Of a stretch of 25,000 bases of DNA, positions 16,321 to 23,876 are shown one piece after another. Under the pieces are notes generated by a model, which ran no database searches, had not been told where the DNA came from, and saw nothing but the letters and a program-made list of their open reading frames with translations. The translations under genes were made by a program, and so were the position numbers. Within the stretch, counting starts at the first letter, position 1. Each line of letters opens with the position of its first letter. This DNA is from Fidelibacterota bacterium (GTDB lineage: Bacteria; Marinisomatota; Marinisomatia; Marinisomatales; S15-B10): positions 1 to 25,000 of the forward strand of contig PAYY01000004.1 of assembly GCA_002715465.1 (NCBI GenBank), given 5' to 3'.

Positions 16321-16354
16321 CGCCTTTTAAACCATCCCCGAGAGGAGGTAAGGG
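16321..16354 (+). promoter_or_regulatory. PyrR-binding mRNA hairpin of the pyr operon leader
   Basis: Upstream of pyrR the transcript can fold as ACC, a bulged A, TCC, the loop CCGAGA, then GGA and GGT (16331-16349). CCTT (16323-16326) and AAGG (16350-16353) can form a lower stem across an internal loop. The hexaloop CCGAGA fits the CNGNGA pattern of known PyrR-binding loops, closed by CC/GG. PyrR with UMP/UTP binds such a loop and favours the downstream repressive hairpin. The sequence match is seen; regulation is inferred from the family. Confidence 0.82.
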
Positions 16355-16360
16355 TGAAAT

Positions 16361-16390
16361 AAATCCTCCATTATCGGGAGGATTTTTATT
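16361..16390 (+). terminator. Attenuator or SD-masking hairpin before pyrR
   Basis: AAATCCTCC (16361-16369) and GGAGGATTT (16377-16385) form a perfect 9-bp stem with loop ATTATCG, followed by TTATT. The GGAGG at 16377-16381 is the only good ribosome-binding site for pyrR (ATG at 16393), so the hairpin would hide it as well as, or instead of, ending transcription. A competing pairing joins bases of 16332-16341 (with two bulged bases) to 16374-16381 and would exclude both this stem and the PyrR loop. Confidence 0.75.
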
Positions 16391-16392
16391 AT

Positions 16393-16944
16393 ATGGTTAA
16401 AATAGAAGAAACAAGAAAAAAAATACTTGATAGTAAGGATATAGATAACTCAATCAAGCGTTTAGCATATGAATTAGCTGAACGTTTTAAAGAAATTAAT
16501 GATATTGTTATCATTGGTATTCGGACTCGTGGTGAATTTATTGCTCTTAGATTAGCGGAATTACTTAAGGATATCTCAGGCATTAAGATTCCTACTGGAT
16601 TTTTAGATGTAACTTTTTATAGAGATGATTTTCGAGAAAGATTAATCCAACCTCAAATAAAAGGTTCTAGTATTACATTCTCAATTGATGGAAAAATAGT
16701 AATATTAACTGACGACGTTCTTTTTACTGGCCGAACAATTCGTGCGGCGATGAATGAGATCATGGATTATGGTCGTCCATCTTCATTGTCTCTTGCTGTT
16801 TTAATAGATAGAGGTCATCGAGAAATGCCAATCAGAGCTGATTTTGTTGGAAAAAATATTCCAACTTCAAATTATGAACATATAATTGTTAGGCTAGCTG
16901 AGATTGATAATAAAGATGGAGTTTATCTCATAAAACGTTCTTAG
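16393..16944 (+). CDS. pyrR: Bifunctional pyr operon regulator / uracil phosphoribosyltransferase PyrR
   Basis: RNA-binding regulator of pyrimidine genes with weak uracil phosphoribosyltransferase activity. 183 residues. The PRPP-binding motif VILTDDVLFTGRT is at residues 103-115; IGIRTRGEFIALRLAELL and LDVTFYRDDF are characteristic, and the end carries VRLAEIDNKDGVYLI. It is preceded by a PyrR-type binding hairpin and its start is next to a masking stem, so autoregulation by pyrimidine level is likely. pyrB follows after 22 bases. E. coli-like bacteria lack this control; the order pyrR-pyrB-pyrC is known from Gram-positives and several other phyla. Confidence 0.95.
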   Translation: MVKIEETRKKILDSKDIDNSIKRLAYELAERFKEINDIVIIGIRTRGEFIALRLAELLKDISGIKIPTGFLDVTFYRDDFRERLIQPQIKGSSITFSIDGKIVILTDDVLFTGRTIRAAMNEIMDYGRPSSLSLAVLIDRGHREMPIRADFVGKNIPTSNYEHIIVRLAEIDNKDGVYLIKRS

Positions 16945-16966
16945 TATGATCGTAATAATTAATTAG

Positions 16967-17902
16967 ATGGGTTTCTTAAAAAATAAAAACCTTATTGGTT
17001 TGGCGGAATTAGATAAAGAAGATATCAATTTGATTCTTCAACATGCAAAATCGTTCAAAGAGGTCCTAAATCGACCAATAAAAAAGGTTCCTACTCTCCA
17101 AGGTAAAACTATCGTGAATTTATTTTTTGAGAATTCAACAAGGACTCGAATCTCTTTTGAATTAGCTCAAAAAAGGCTATCTGCAGATACAGTTAATTTT
17201 TCAACGTCAAATAGTAGTTTAATAAAAGGAGAAAGTTTCAAAGATACTGTTCGTAATATAGAAGCAATGAAAATTGATTGTGTTGTTATGAGACACCCTA
17301 TACCAGGTTCACATTTTCAATTAAAGAACTATATTAATTCAGTTATTATAAACGCTGGTGATGGTGCACATGAACATCCTACCCAGGGTTTATTAGATTT
17401 AATGAGTTTACTAGAAGTGAAAAAAAAAATAAAAGGTCTTAGAGTAGCTATAATTGGTGATATATCCCATAGTCGCGTAGCAAGATCTAATATCTATGGT
17501 TTGTTGAAAATGGGATCGAAAGTTACAATATGTGGTCCACCAAATTTAATTCCTATGGATATACAAAAACTTGGTGTAGATATCAATTATGATATTAATG
17601 AGACTTTATCTTGGGCTGATGCTATTATTGTTTTAAGAATCCAAAGAGAACGCCAAGGTGTATGTTATATTCCTTCAATTCGTGAATATAGAGATCTCTA
17701 CGGAATCACAGTAGATAGAATACAGAGATTAAAAAAACAGATAGTAATTATGCATCCAGGGCCAATAAATAGAGGTGTTGAAATTGATAGTGATGTTGTA
17801 GATAGTGAAAATGCGATTGTTCTTGATCAAGTATTAAATGGAGTAGCTATTAGAATGTCTGTTTTATATCTTTTGCTTGGAGATAGTCCGAAAGGATCAT
17901 GA
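16967..17902 (+). CDS. pyrB: Aspartate carbamoyltransferase catalytic subunit
   Basis: Condenses carbamoyl phosphate with aspartate in de novo pyrimidine synthesis. 311 residues. The carbamoyl-phosphate loop ENSTRTR has S57-R61; also present are VMRHP, HEHPTQGLLDLMSL, GDISHSRVARSN and HPGPINRGVEI, so all catalytic landmarks are there. No pyrI regulatory subunit follows; instead its last bases overlap pyrC by 4 (ATGA), indicating coupling and suggesting control by PyrR rather than by PyrI allostery. Confidence 0.97.
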   Translation: MGFLKNKNLIGLAELDKEDINLILQHAKSFKEVLNRPIKKVPTLQGKTIVNLFFENSTRTRISFELAQKRLSADTVNFSTSNSSLIKGESFKDTVRNIEAMKIDCVVMRHPIPGSHFQLKNYINSVIINAGDGAHEHPTQGLLDLMSLLEVKKKIKGLRVAIIGDISHSRVARSNIYGLLKMGSKVTICGPPNLIPMDIQKLGVDINYDINETLSWADAIIVLRIQRERQGVCYIPSIREYRDLYGITVDRIQRLKKQIVIMHPGPINRGVEIDSDVVDSENAIVLDQVLNGVAIRMSVLYLLLGDSPKGS

Positions 17903-19194
17903 AAAAAACACCGCTTCCTAAGTTATTATTAATTAAAAATGCGGATATAATCGATCCTGTAAAATCAGAACGATATATGGGCTCAATTTTATTGAAAAAT
18001 GGTAAAATTGAAAAAATTGAAAAAATTGAAAAAAATATTGCATTGTCAGATACAAATATTCTTGATGCAAATGGTAAAATTGTAACACATGGGTTTTGTG
18101 ACCTACATGTCCATTTTCGAGAACCAGGAAGAGAAGATAAGGAAACACTTTTATCTGGCGCTAAAGCGGCAATTTTTGGCGGATTTACCGAAGTTTGTAC
18201 TATGCCAAATACTAATCCCCCTATTGACAATCCAGAATCAATAAGGCTCATTGTTGATAAAGCAAAAAGTTCGCAAATAAAGATACACCCTATTGGTGCT
18301 ATTTCTATTGGTCAGAAAGGGGAAAAACTAACGGAGCTGTCTACTATGGTTAATGAAGGAGCTGTAGCATTTTCTGATGATGGGATTCCGGTTATGAATA
18401 GTGGACTTATGAGAAGAGTCCTAGAATATTCCTTGCCGTTATCTGTACCTATAATTAATCATGCAGAAGATTTAGATCTCAAAGTTAATGGGCAAATGCA
18501 TGAAGGGTTTTGGTCTACCTGTTTAGGCCTAACTGGAATTCCTGATATAAGTGAATCAATAATGGTTAACCGAGATATTGAGCTTCTCGATTTTACTAAT
18601 GGTCGACTCCATATTCCACATGTTAGCTCAGCGAAATCAATTGAATATATTAAAAAGGCTAAAGAGAATGAACTTAACGTTACTTCTGAGGTAACTCCCC
18701 ATCATTTATATTTTACTGATGAAGATTTGCAGACATATAATACAAATTTTAAAGTTGCTCCTCCAATTAGAACTGAAGATAATAGAAAAAAACTCATCCA
18801 GGCCTTAAAAATTGGAATAATAGATTGCATTGCAACTGACCATGCTCCTCATACAATTCAAGAAAAGGAAGAACCATTTGATTTGGCTCCTTGTGGAATG
18901 ATAGGTTTAGAGAGTGCTTTTGGAGCTATTTGGAAAGTTCTTAGTGAAGCGAAAATGGACTTAATTGATATCATATCATGTTTAACTGTAAAACCTAGGC
19001 AAGTAATGGGTTTTGATAAGGATCTTTTCCGTAGAGGTAGTAATGCACAAATAGTTATAATTGATCCTAATGAAGAATGGGAATTCAATTTATCATCAAT
19101 CTATTCGAAATCCCGTAACAGCCCCTTTATAGGACAGAAACTAAAAGGTAAAATAAAAACAACAATTTCTAAGGGTTTCTTCTTTGAAATCTAA
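17899..19194 (+). CDS. pyrC: Dihydroorotase, class I
   Basis: Zinc amidohydrolase closing N-carbamoyl-aspartate to dihydroorotate. 431 residues, the length of class I enzymes. Metal-site motifs are HVHFREPG with H70 and H72, AFSDDGIPV (bridging Asp of class I), INHAED, HVSS and ATDHAPH near residue 315. The start ATG overlaps the pyrB stop and has AAAGGA just upstream. Residues about 37-45 contain a Lys-Ile-Glu triplet repeat encoded by a perfect 9-base tandem repeat, in a surface region before the first metal motif. Last gene of the pyrRBC unit. Confidence 0.96.
   Translation: MKKTPLPKLLLIKNADIIDPVKSERYMGSILLKNGKIEKIEKIEKNIALSDTNILDANGKIVTHGFCDLHVHFREPGREDKETLLSGAKAAIFGGFTEVCTMPNTNPPIDNPESIRLIVDKAKSSQIKIHPIGAISIGQKGEKLTELSTMVNEGAVAFSDDGIPVMNSGLMRRVLEYSLPLSVPIINHAEDLDLKVNGQMHEGFWSTCLGLTGIPDISESIMVNRDIELLDFTNGRLHIPHVSSAKSIEYIKKAKENELNVTSEVTPHHLYFTDEDLQTYNTNFKVAPPIRTEDNRKKLIQALKIGIIDCIATDHAPHTIQEKEEPFDLAPCGMIGLESAFGAIWKVLSEAKMDLIDIISCLTVKPRQVMGFDKDLFRRGSNAQIVIIDPNEEWEFNLSSIYSKSRNSPFIGQKLKGKIKTTISKGFFFEI
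18007..18033 (+). repeat. 9-base tandem repeat within pyrC
   Basis: Three exact, adjacent copies of ATTGAAAAA in the pyrC frame encode IEK units. Copy-number changes would keep the frame. Seen directly; no function is implied. Confidence 0.85.
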
Positions 19195-19294
19195 ATTTTC
19201 CTTTCTCGATTCTGTATTTAGACCTTTATTTATAAAGTAGCAAAACTCCTTGGTGTCTAACCCCTTTTCTAGCTAATATTGTCGACTGTACAGA

Positions 19295-19738
19295 ATGATA
19301 AAACAAAGAAAAACATTTTCTATAAAGGTTGGTGATATTGAGAAGGAATGGTATTTAGCTAACGCTGAGAATCAGACACTTGGTCGTTTTGCTTCTAATA
19401 TTGCTCAACTTCTTAGGGGTAAGCATAAACCAACTTATACACCACATATGGACATGGGTGACTTTGTGATTGTTGTTAATGCCGAAAAAATTCGAGTCTC
19501 AGGTAATAAAGAGGTGCAAAAAAAATATTTTTCTCATAGTGGATATCCTGGAGGTTCTAAAGAGGTTGATCTTCAAACCATGAGAAAAGATCATCCTGAA
19601 CGTATAATTGAAAAAGCAGTGAAGGGAATGTTGCCTCGTAACAAGATTGGACGAAAAATTATAAATAACTTAAAAGTATATGTTGGATCAGATCACCCTC
19701 ATATGGCTCAACAACCTAAAATTATAGAGTTTAAATAG
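19295..19738 (+). CDS. rplM: 50S ribosomal protein L13 (uL13)
   Basis: Early-assembling large-subunit protein. 147 residues with [74 protein letters not shown] and the C-terminal [13 protein letters not shown], all typical. No good Shine-Dalgarno is seen. A 100-base gap separates it from pyrC and presumably holds its promoter, which I could not place with confidence. First gene of rplM-rpsI-rpsB-tsf-pyrH-frr. Confidence 0.97.
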   Translation: MIKQRKTFSIKVGDIEKEWYLANAENQTLGRFASNIAQLLRGKHKPTYTPHMDMGDFVIVVNAEKIRVSGNKEVQKKYFSHSGYPGGSKEVDLQTMRKDHPERIIEKAVKGMLPRNKIGRKIINNLKVYVGSDHPHMAQQPKIIEFK

Positions 19739-20142
19739 TGACTGCAGCGTTAAAAAGTGATTTTGTATGCAGTAGGACTGGTAGGCGAAAGTCAGCTGTT
19801 GCTCGTGTTCGAATTGTTGCAGGAAAAGGTAACCTCACAATTAATGGGAAAAATTATAAAGATTACTTTGGGAGAATTGTAGATCAGAAAGTTGTTGAGC
19901 AACCTTTTGAAGTGATAAATAATAGTGATTTTGATATAAATGTTAATGTGAATGGTGGTGGTTTATCCGGCCAAGCAGGTGCTGTTCGCCATGGAATTGC
20001 ACGTGCTCTTCTTAATGTCAATGAATCTCATAAAGCTCCATTAAAAAAGGCAGGTTTGCTTACTCGAGATTCTCGTGAAAAAGAAAGAAAAAAATATGGT
20101 TTACGGGGTGCTCGTCGTGCTTTTCAATTTTCTAAAAGATAG
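19738..20142 (+). CDS. rpsI: 30S ribosomal protein S9 (uS9)
   Basis: Small-subunit head protein whose C-terminal tail reaches the P-site tRNA. 134 residues. It shows [45 protein letters not shown] and [29 protein letters not shown], ending in the invariant Lys-Arg. The start is GTG, sharing its first base with the rplM stop (TAGTG), so translation is coupled to rplM. Confidence 0.97.
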   Translation: MTAALKSDFVCSRTGRRKSAVARVRIVAGKGNLTINGKNYKDYFGRIVDQKVVEQPFEVINNSDFDINVNVNGGGLSGQAGAVRHGIARALLNVNESHKAPLKKAGLLTRDSREKERKKYGLRGARRAFQFSKR

Positions 20143-20150
20143 GATTATTT

Positions 20151-21050
20151 TTGGAAGTTACATTTGATAATCTTTTGAGTACAGGTGCACATTTTGGTCA
20201 TTTGACCCGTCGATGGCATCCCAATTATAGTCCTTATATACTTATGGAAAGAAATGGCATTCACATTATTAATCTTGAAGAGACACTTAAGGGTCTCACC
20301 AATGCTATTGAGTATCTTACTGGGATAGTTAATGATGGTGGTGAAATATTATTTGTTGGCACCAAAAAGAATGCTAAAGATATTATTCAACAGGAATCTG
20401 ATAAATGTGGAATGTTTTATATTGTTGAAAGATGGCTTGGTGGAACTTTGACGAACTTTTCTACAATTCGAAAAAGTATAAAAAGATTACAGCTTTTAGA
20501 AAAAGAATCAAGCCCAATTTATGAAGGTGCTACAAAAAAAGAGATGTTATCCTTGGAAAGAGAAATGATCCGTCTTCAAGATTTACATCGTGGCATTAAA
20601 GATATGAAAAGACTTCCCAATGCTCTATTTGTTGTTGATGCAATGCATGAATCTATTGCTATTAGTGAAGCCAAAAGATTAGAAATTCCTGTTGTTGCTA
20701 TTGTTGATACAAATACTGATCCAGATTCTGTTGATTATCCTATTCCAGCTAATGATGATTCAATCCGTGCTATCAAATTAATTGTAGGAGAAATATCTAA
20801 ATCTATTTGCGATTCACGTTCAATAGCATATTCAACTGGTGCTGCACTGGAATCTGATCCTCTTGATGATAGTGAAGATAAGGTGGATGGAGAGGAAATT
20901 AATAAAGACAGTTCAAATAAAGATGAAAACCTTGAATTAGGATCAAATCAACCAGATGAATTAGAAGAAAATAATAAAACAATAAAAAAATTAGTTGAAG
21001 ATGATTCTAAAACGAAATTATCCGATAAAAATGAAGAATCGGATAATTGA
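20151..21050 (+). CDS. rpsB: 30S ribosomal protein S2 (uS2) with acidic C-terminal extension
   Basis: Late-assembling small-subunit protein near the mRNA exit. 299 residues. The core matches the family: LLSTGAHFGHLTRRWHPNYSPYI, LFVGTKKNAKDII, WLGGTLTNFSTI, PNALFVVDAMHESIAISEAKRLEIPVVAIVDTNTDPD and IPANDDSIRAIKLI. From about residue 233 there is an extra hydrophilic tail of some 65 residues rich in Glu, Asp, Asn and Ser. The start is TTG with AGGA at 20142-20145, 5 bases before it; no ATG is available nearer the conserved start. It follows rpsI by 8 bases. Confidence 0.96.
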   Translation: MEVTFDNLLSTGAHFGHLTRRWHPNYSPYILMERNGIHIINLEETLKGLTNAIEYLTGIVNDGGEILFVGTKKNAKDIIQQESDKCGMFYIVERWLGGTLTNFSTIRKSIKRLQLLEKESSPIYEGATKKEMLSLEREMIRLQDLHRGIKDMKRLPNALFVVDAMHESIAISEAKRLEIPVVAIVDTNTDPDSVDYPIPANDDSIRAIKLIVGEISKSICDSRSIAYSTGAALESDPLDDSEDKVDGEEINKDSSNKDENLELGSNQPDELEENNKTIKKLVEDDSKTKLSDKNEESDN

Positions 21051-21070
21051 TAGAGGATTTTAAGATTTAA

Positions 21071-21691
21071 ATGTCGATAGATGCACAAATAGTAAAAGAT
21101 TTAAGAGTTCGAACGGGTGCTGGAATCATGGATTGTAAAGAGGCACTCATTGAAAGCAATGGTGATGTTGATAGTGCTATTAATTTTCTTAGAAAAAAAG
21201 GGATTGCAAAAGCTGAAAAGAAGGCTGGGAGGAAAGCTGATCAAGGTGTTGTTCATTCTTATATCCATCCTGGCAATAGAATTGGAGTACTTGTTGAGGT
21301 TAATTGTGAAACAGATTTTGTTGCAAAAACTGATGGTTTCCAAGAATTTGTTAAGGATATAGCTATGCAAATAGCAGCCACAAATCCATTGGCTGTATCC
21401 AGGGATAACTTAGAAGCTTCAATTGTAAAAAAGGAACAAGAAATTTATAATGAGCAAGCTAAAGATACTGGTAAACCAGAAAATGTTATAAAAAAAATTG
21501 TTGAAGGAAGGATAGAAAAGTTTTTTCAAGAAACTTGCCTTTTAGAACAATCTTTTATAAAAGATAATGATAAGTCAGTACAAGATGTTGTGAATGAAAC
21601 TATAGCTAAGCTTGGTGAAAATATATCTATTCCACGCTTCTCTCGTTACGAAGTTGGCGAAGCACTTTCTCCTAACGTTAAAACTGATTAG
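21071..21691 (+). CDS. tsf: Elongation factor Ts
   Basis: Nucleotide exchange factor for EF-Tu. 206 residues, the short form of EF-Ts (E. coli has 283). The N-terminal UBA-like part reads IVKDLRVRTGAGIMDCKEALIESNGDVDSAINFLRKKG, followed by HPGNRIGVLVEVNCETDFVAKTDGFQEF with the TDFV motif that contacts EF-Tu. A stretch with a helical coiled segment and the C-terminal GENISIPRFSRYEVGE completes it. It begins 20 bases after rpsB with AGAGGATTT as ribosome site, and ends 6 bases before pyrH. Confidence 0.97.
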   Translation: MSIDAQIVKDLRVRTGAGIMDCKEALIESNGDVDSAINFLRKKGIAKAEKKAGRKADQGVVHSYIHPGNRIGVLVEVNCETDFVAKTDGFQEFVKDIAMQIAATNPLAVSRDNLEASIVKKEQEIYNEQAKDTGKPENVIKKIVEGRIEKFFQETCLLEQSFIKDNDKSVQDVVNETIAKLGENISIPRFSRYEVGEALSPNVKTD

Positions 21692-21697
21692 AATATA

Positions 21698-22414
21698 ATG
21701 TCAAAACCTGTTTATGGTAGAATTCTCCTGAAATTGAGTGGAGAGATTCTTGCTGGGGATAAAGGTTTTGGTGTTGACCCAAAGACAGCTAAGTCACTTG
21801 CTAGTGAAATTAAATCGGCAAAAAATTTAGGTGTTGATATTGGAATAGTAATTGGTGGTGGGAATATAATTCGAGGTGAATTAGCTGAGATACAAGGAAT
21901 GGATCGTGTTTCAGCGGATTATTTAGGAATGCTTGCCACAATAATTAATGCTATCACTTTACAAGATGCTCTTGAAAAGGAATCTTGCGAAACTAGAACT
22001 TTATCAGCCCTTTCTATTTCTCAACTTGCTGAACCTTATATTCGTCGAAGAGCAATTCGTCATTTAGACAAAGGACGTGTAATCATTCTTGCTGGTGGTA
22101 CTGGGAATCCTTATTTTAGCACTGACACAGCAGCTGTTCTTCGGGCAACTGAAATTGAAGCTAATGCTGTAATTAAAGGTACAAAAGTAGATGGGGTATA
22201 TAATAAAGATCCAATGATATACGAGGATGCAAAAAGATTTGACTCTATTAATTATAAAACAGTAATTGCTGAAGATTTAAAAATCATGGACATGACAGCT
22301 GTTGCAATGGCAAGAGAGAATAAGCTTCCAATTGTTATTTTTGATGTAAACAATAGAGGAAATCTTGTTAAAATATTGTGTGGGGAAAAAATTGGAACAA
22401 GTGTTCTAGAATAA
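21698..22414 (+). CDS. pyrH: UMP kinase
   Basis: Phosphorylates UMP to UDP. 238 residues of the amino-acid-kinase fold. It has RILLKLSGEIL, IGIVIGGGNIIRG (phosphate loop), MDRVSADYLGMLATIINAI, VIILAGGTGNPYFSTDTAAVLRA and GVYNKDP. Placement between tsf and frr is classical. It supplies UDP from the UMP made through the PyrB/PyrC route. Confidence 0.97.
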   Translation: MSKPVYGRILLKLSGEILAGDKGFGVDPKTAKSLASEIKSAKNLGVDIGIVIGGGNIIRGELAEIQGMDRVSADYLGMLATIINAITLQDALEKESCETRTLSALSISQLAEPYIRRRAIRHLDKGRVIILAGGTGNPYFSTDTAAVLRATEIEANAVIKGTKVDGVYNKDPMIYEDAKRFDSINYKTVIAEDLKIMDMTAVAMARENKLPIVIFDVNNRGNLVKILCGEKIGTSVLE

Positions 22415-22416
22415 AA

Positions 22417-22977
22417 ATGAATATTGAAACTTTAAATAAAGACGCTATCCATAGAATGACTCAAGCCGTAGAACACTGTAGATTAGAGCTTTCTAAAGTT
22501 AGGACGGGTCGTGCAACCCCAACTCTTGTAGAGAATATTAAAGTATCTTACTATGGTAGTTTAGCTTCTCTCAACACTCTTGCTACAATTACTGCTCAAG
22601 ATGCCCGTCTTTTAGTAATTCAACCTTTTGATAAAACTTCCATTCAAGATATTGAAAAAGCTATACAATCTGCTGATCTTGGTCTTAATCCAAATAATGA
22701 TGGGAATATAATTCGTATTCCTATACCGGCTCTAACTGAAGAGCGACGCCATGAATTAGTTAAATACATAAATAATCTTGCGGAAGAGGGGCGTGTATCT
22801 ATTAGGAATGTGCGAAAAGATATAAATAATCAAATAAAAAACTCTGAAAAATCCCATGAGCTCTCGGAAGATGAAAGTAGCTATGCCCAAGATGAAATTC
22901 AGAAACTAACTAATCAAAAAATAGAAGAACTAGGCTCTCTCTTATCTGTAAAAGAGACGGAATTACTCAAACAATAG
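22417..22977 (+). CDS. frr: Ribosome recycling factor
   Basis: Splits post-termination ribosomes with EF-G. 186 residues from ATG 22417 (family about 185); the frame is open upstream within pyrH but those codons are not part of the family. Landmarks are LSKVRTGRATPTLVENIKVSYYGS, LNTLATITAQDARLLVIQPFDKTSI, NPNNDGNIIRIPIPALTEERRHELVKYI and the C-terminal helix with ISIRNVRKD-like VSIRNVRKD. The stop is 6 bases from the convergent glycosylase gene. Confidence 0.97.
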   Translation: MNIETLNKDAIHRMTQAVEHCRLELSKVRTGRATPTLVENIKVSYYGSLASLNTLATITAQDARLLVIQPFDKTSIQDIEKAIQSADLGLNPNNDGNIIRIPIPALTEERRHELVKYINNLAEEGRVSIRNVRKDINNQIKNSEKSHELSEDESSYAQDEIQKLTNQKIEELGSLLSVKETELLKQ

Positions 22978-22983
22978 GAACTT

Positions 22984-23823
22984 TTAATTGGGTATTTTCC
23001 CACTTCTTATTGCTGTATACAGTATTTGTTGTACTAACCCAGCATTTTCTTTCCAGCGACTTTTCCCCCAAATACATAGCTCTTCATTTGTAAGTTCTCT
23101 TAAATTTGGTTTAAGAGCGAATATTGCTCGTTTCATCCAAACGTCTATTGGAAAAGATCTAGATCGTTCAAAGCCAAAAAGCATTACGCATTCAGCAATT
23201 TTATTCCCTACTCCAGAAAAATTCATTAGATCTAACTTTAATTCTTCATCACTTTTGTTTTGCCAACTTTGAAAGTCTATTTTTTCTTGGATAATTTTTT
23301 TACATGTTTGAATAATGTATTTTGCCCTATAGCCAAATCCAATTTTTCGTAGTTTATTTTCCCCTAAAGAAACTATCTGTTGTGCAGATGGGAATAAATA
23401 TTCAGATGTTCCCTCTATAATAGAGTTCCCCATTTTACGGAGGTTTTTTAGATTTAGCATTATGCGAGGAATATTTGACATAGATGAGCTTATAAATGAG
23501 ATGAGACATTCGTATGGATCTTGGCACATAATTGTTAGTCCACGATAATCAGCTATTAATGAGTTTACCAGAGGATCTTTTGATAAAATATTTTGTATAG
23601 TACTTTGATTATTAAGACCTATTAATTTTATAATTTCATTTTTTGTAACCATGTTACCATATTGATTTAACCTTATCTCAAAATTGTTTTCCTGTCGTAT
23701 TCTCAACACAGTATTGTTTTTTATGACAATGAAGATTCCTGGACTTTCTTCTTTCCAATGGAACAGTTGACCACTGTTTAAAGTAAGCCGTAGATCAAAA
23801 TAATCAGTTGTACTGATTCTCAA
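22984..23823 (-). CDS. ogg: 8-oxoguanine DNA glycosylase, OGG1 type
   Basis: Bifunctional base-excision repair enzyme removing 8-oxoguanine. 279 residues. LNSGQLFHW at residues 15-23 matches the GQ-F-W start of OGG1/AlkA proteins. The helix-hairpin-helix with catalytic lysine is FSGVGNKIAECV (K208), and PIDVW carries the aspartate D227. Their 19-residue spacing equals that of human OGG1 (K249, D268). ISFISSSMSNIPRI is the substrate-binding region. The start is TTG at 23823 with no Shine-Dalgarno; the first in-frame ATG lies far inside. nrdJ precedes it by 53 bases on the same strand. Confidence 0.9.
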   Translation of the reverse strand: MRISTTDYFDLRLTLNSGQLFHWKEESPGIFIVIKNNTVLRIRQENNFEIRLNQYGNMVTKNEIIKLIGLNNQSTIQNILSKDPLVNSLIADYRGLTIMCQDPYECLISFISSSMSNIPRIMLNLKNLRKMGNSIIEGTSEYLFPSAQQIVSLGENKLRKIGFGYRAKYIIQTCKKIIQEKIDFQSWQNKSDEELKLDLMNFSGVGNKIAECVMLFGFERSRSFPIDVWMKRAIFALKPNLRELTNEELCIWGKSRWKENAGLVQQILYTAIRSGKIPN

Positions 23824-23876
23824 ATTAATAAAAATTAAATTGGCAGGTTCTTTAAGCTTGATCTATAAAGAAACAA

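Noticed and set aside
18001..18040. CRISPR-like or regulatory repeat
   Set aside because: Adjacent 9-base copies without spacers inside a conserved coding frame; simple tandem repeat only.
19195..19294. Promoter or autoregulatory leader before rplM
   Set aside because: TTGGTG and TAATAT can be placed 18 bases apart, but the -10 match is poor, and I find no stable hairpin resembling an L13 leader.
21117..21362. 81-codon plus-strand frame inside tsf
   Set aside because: It is out of frame with conserved EF-Ts and composed of Leu/Lys/Ile runs typical of frame shadows in AT-rich genes.
22988..23272. 94-codon plus-strand frame opposite the glycosylase
   Set aside because: Lies opposite the conserved helix-hairpin-helix of the OGG1-type gene, with no family resemblance or ribosome site of its own.
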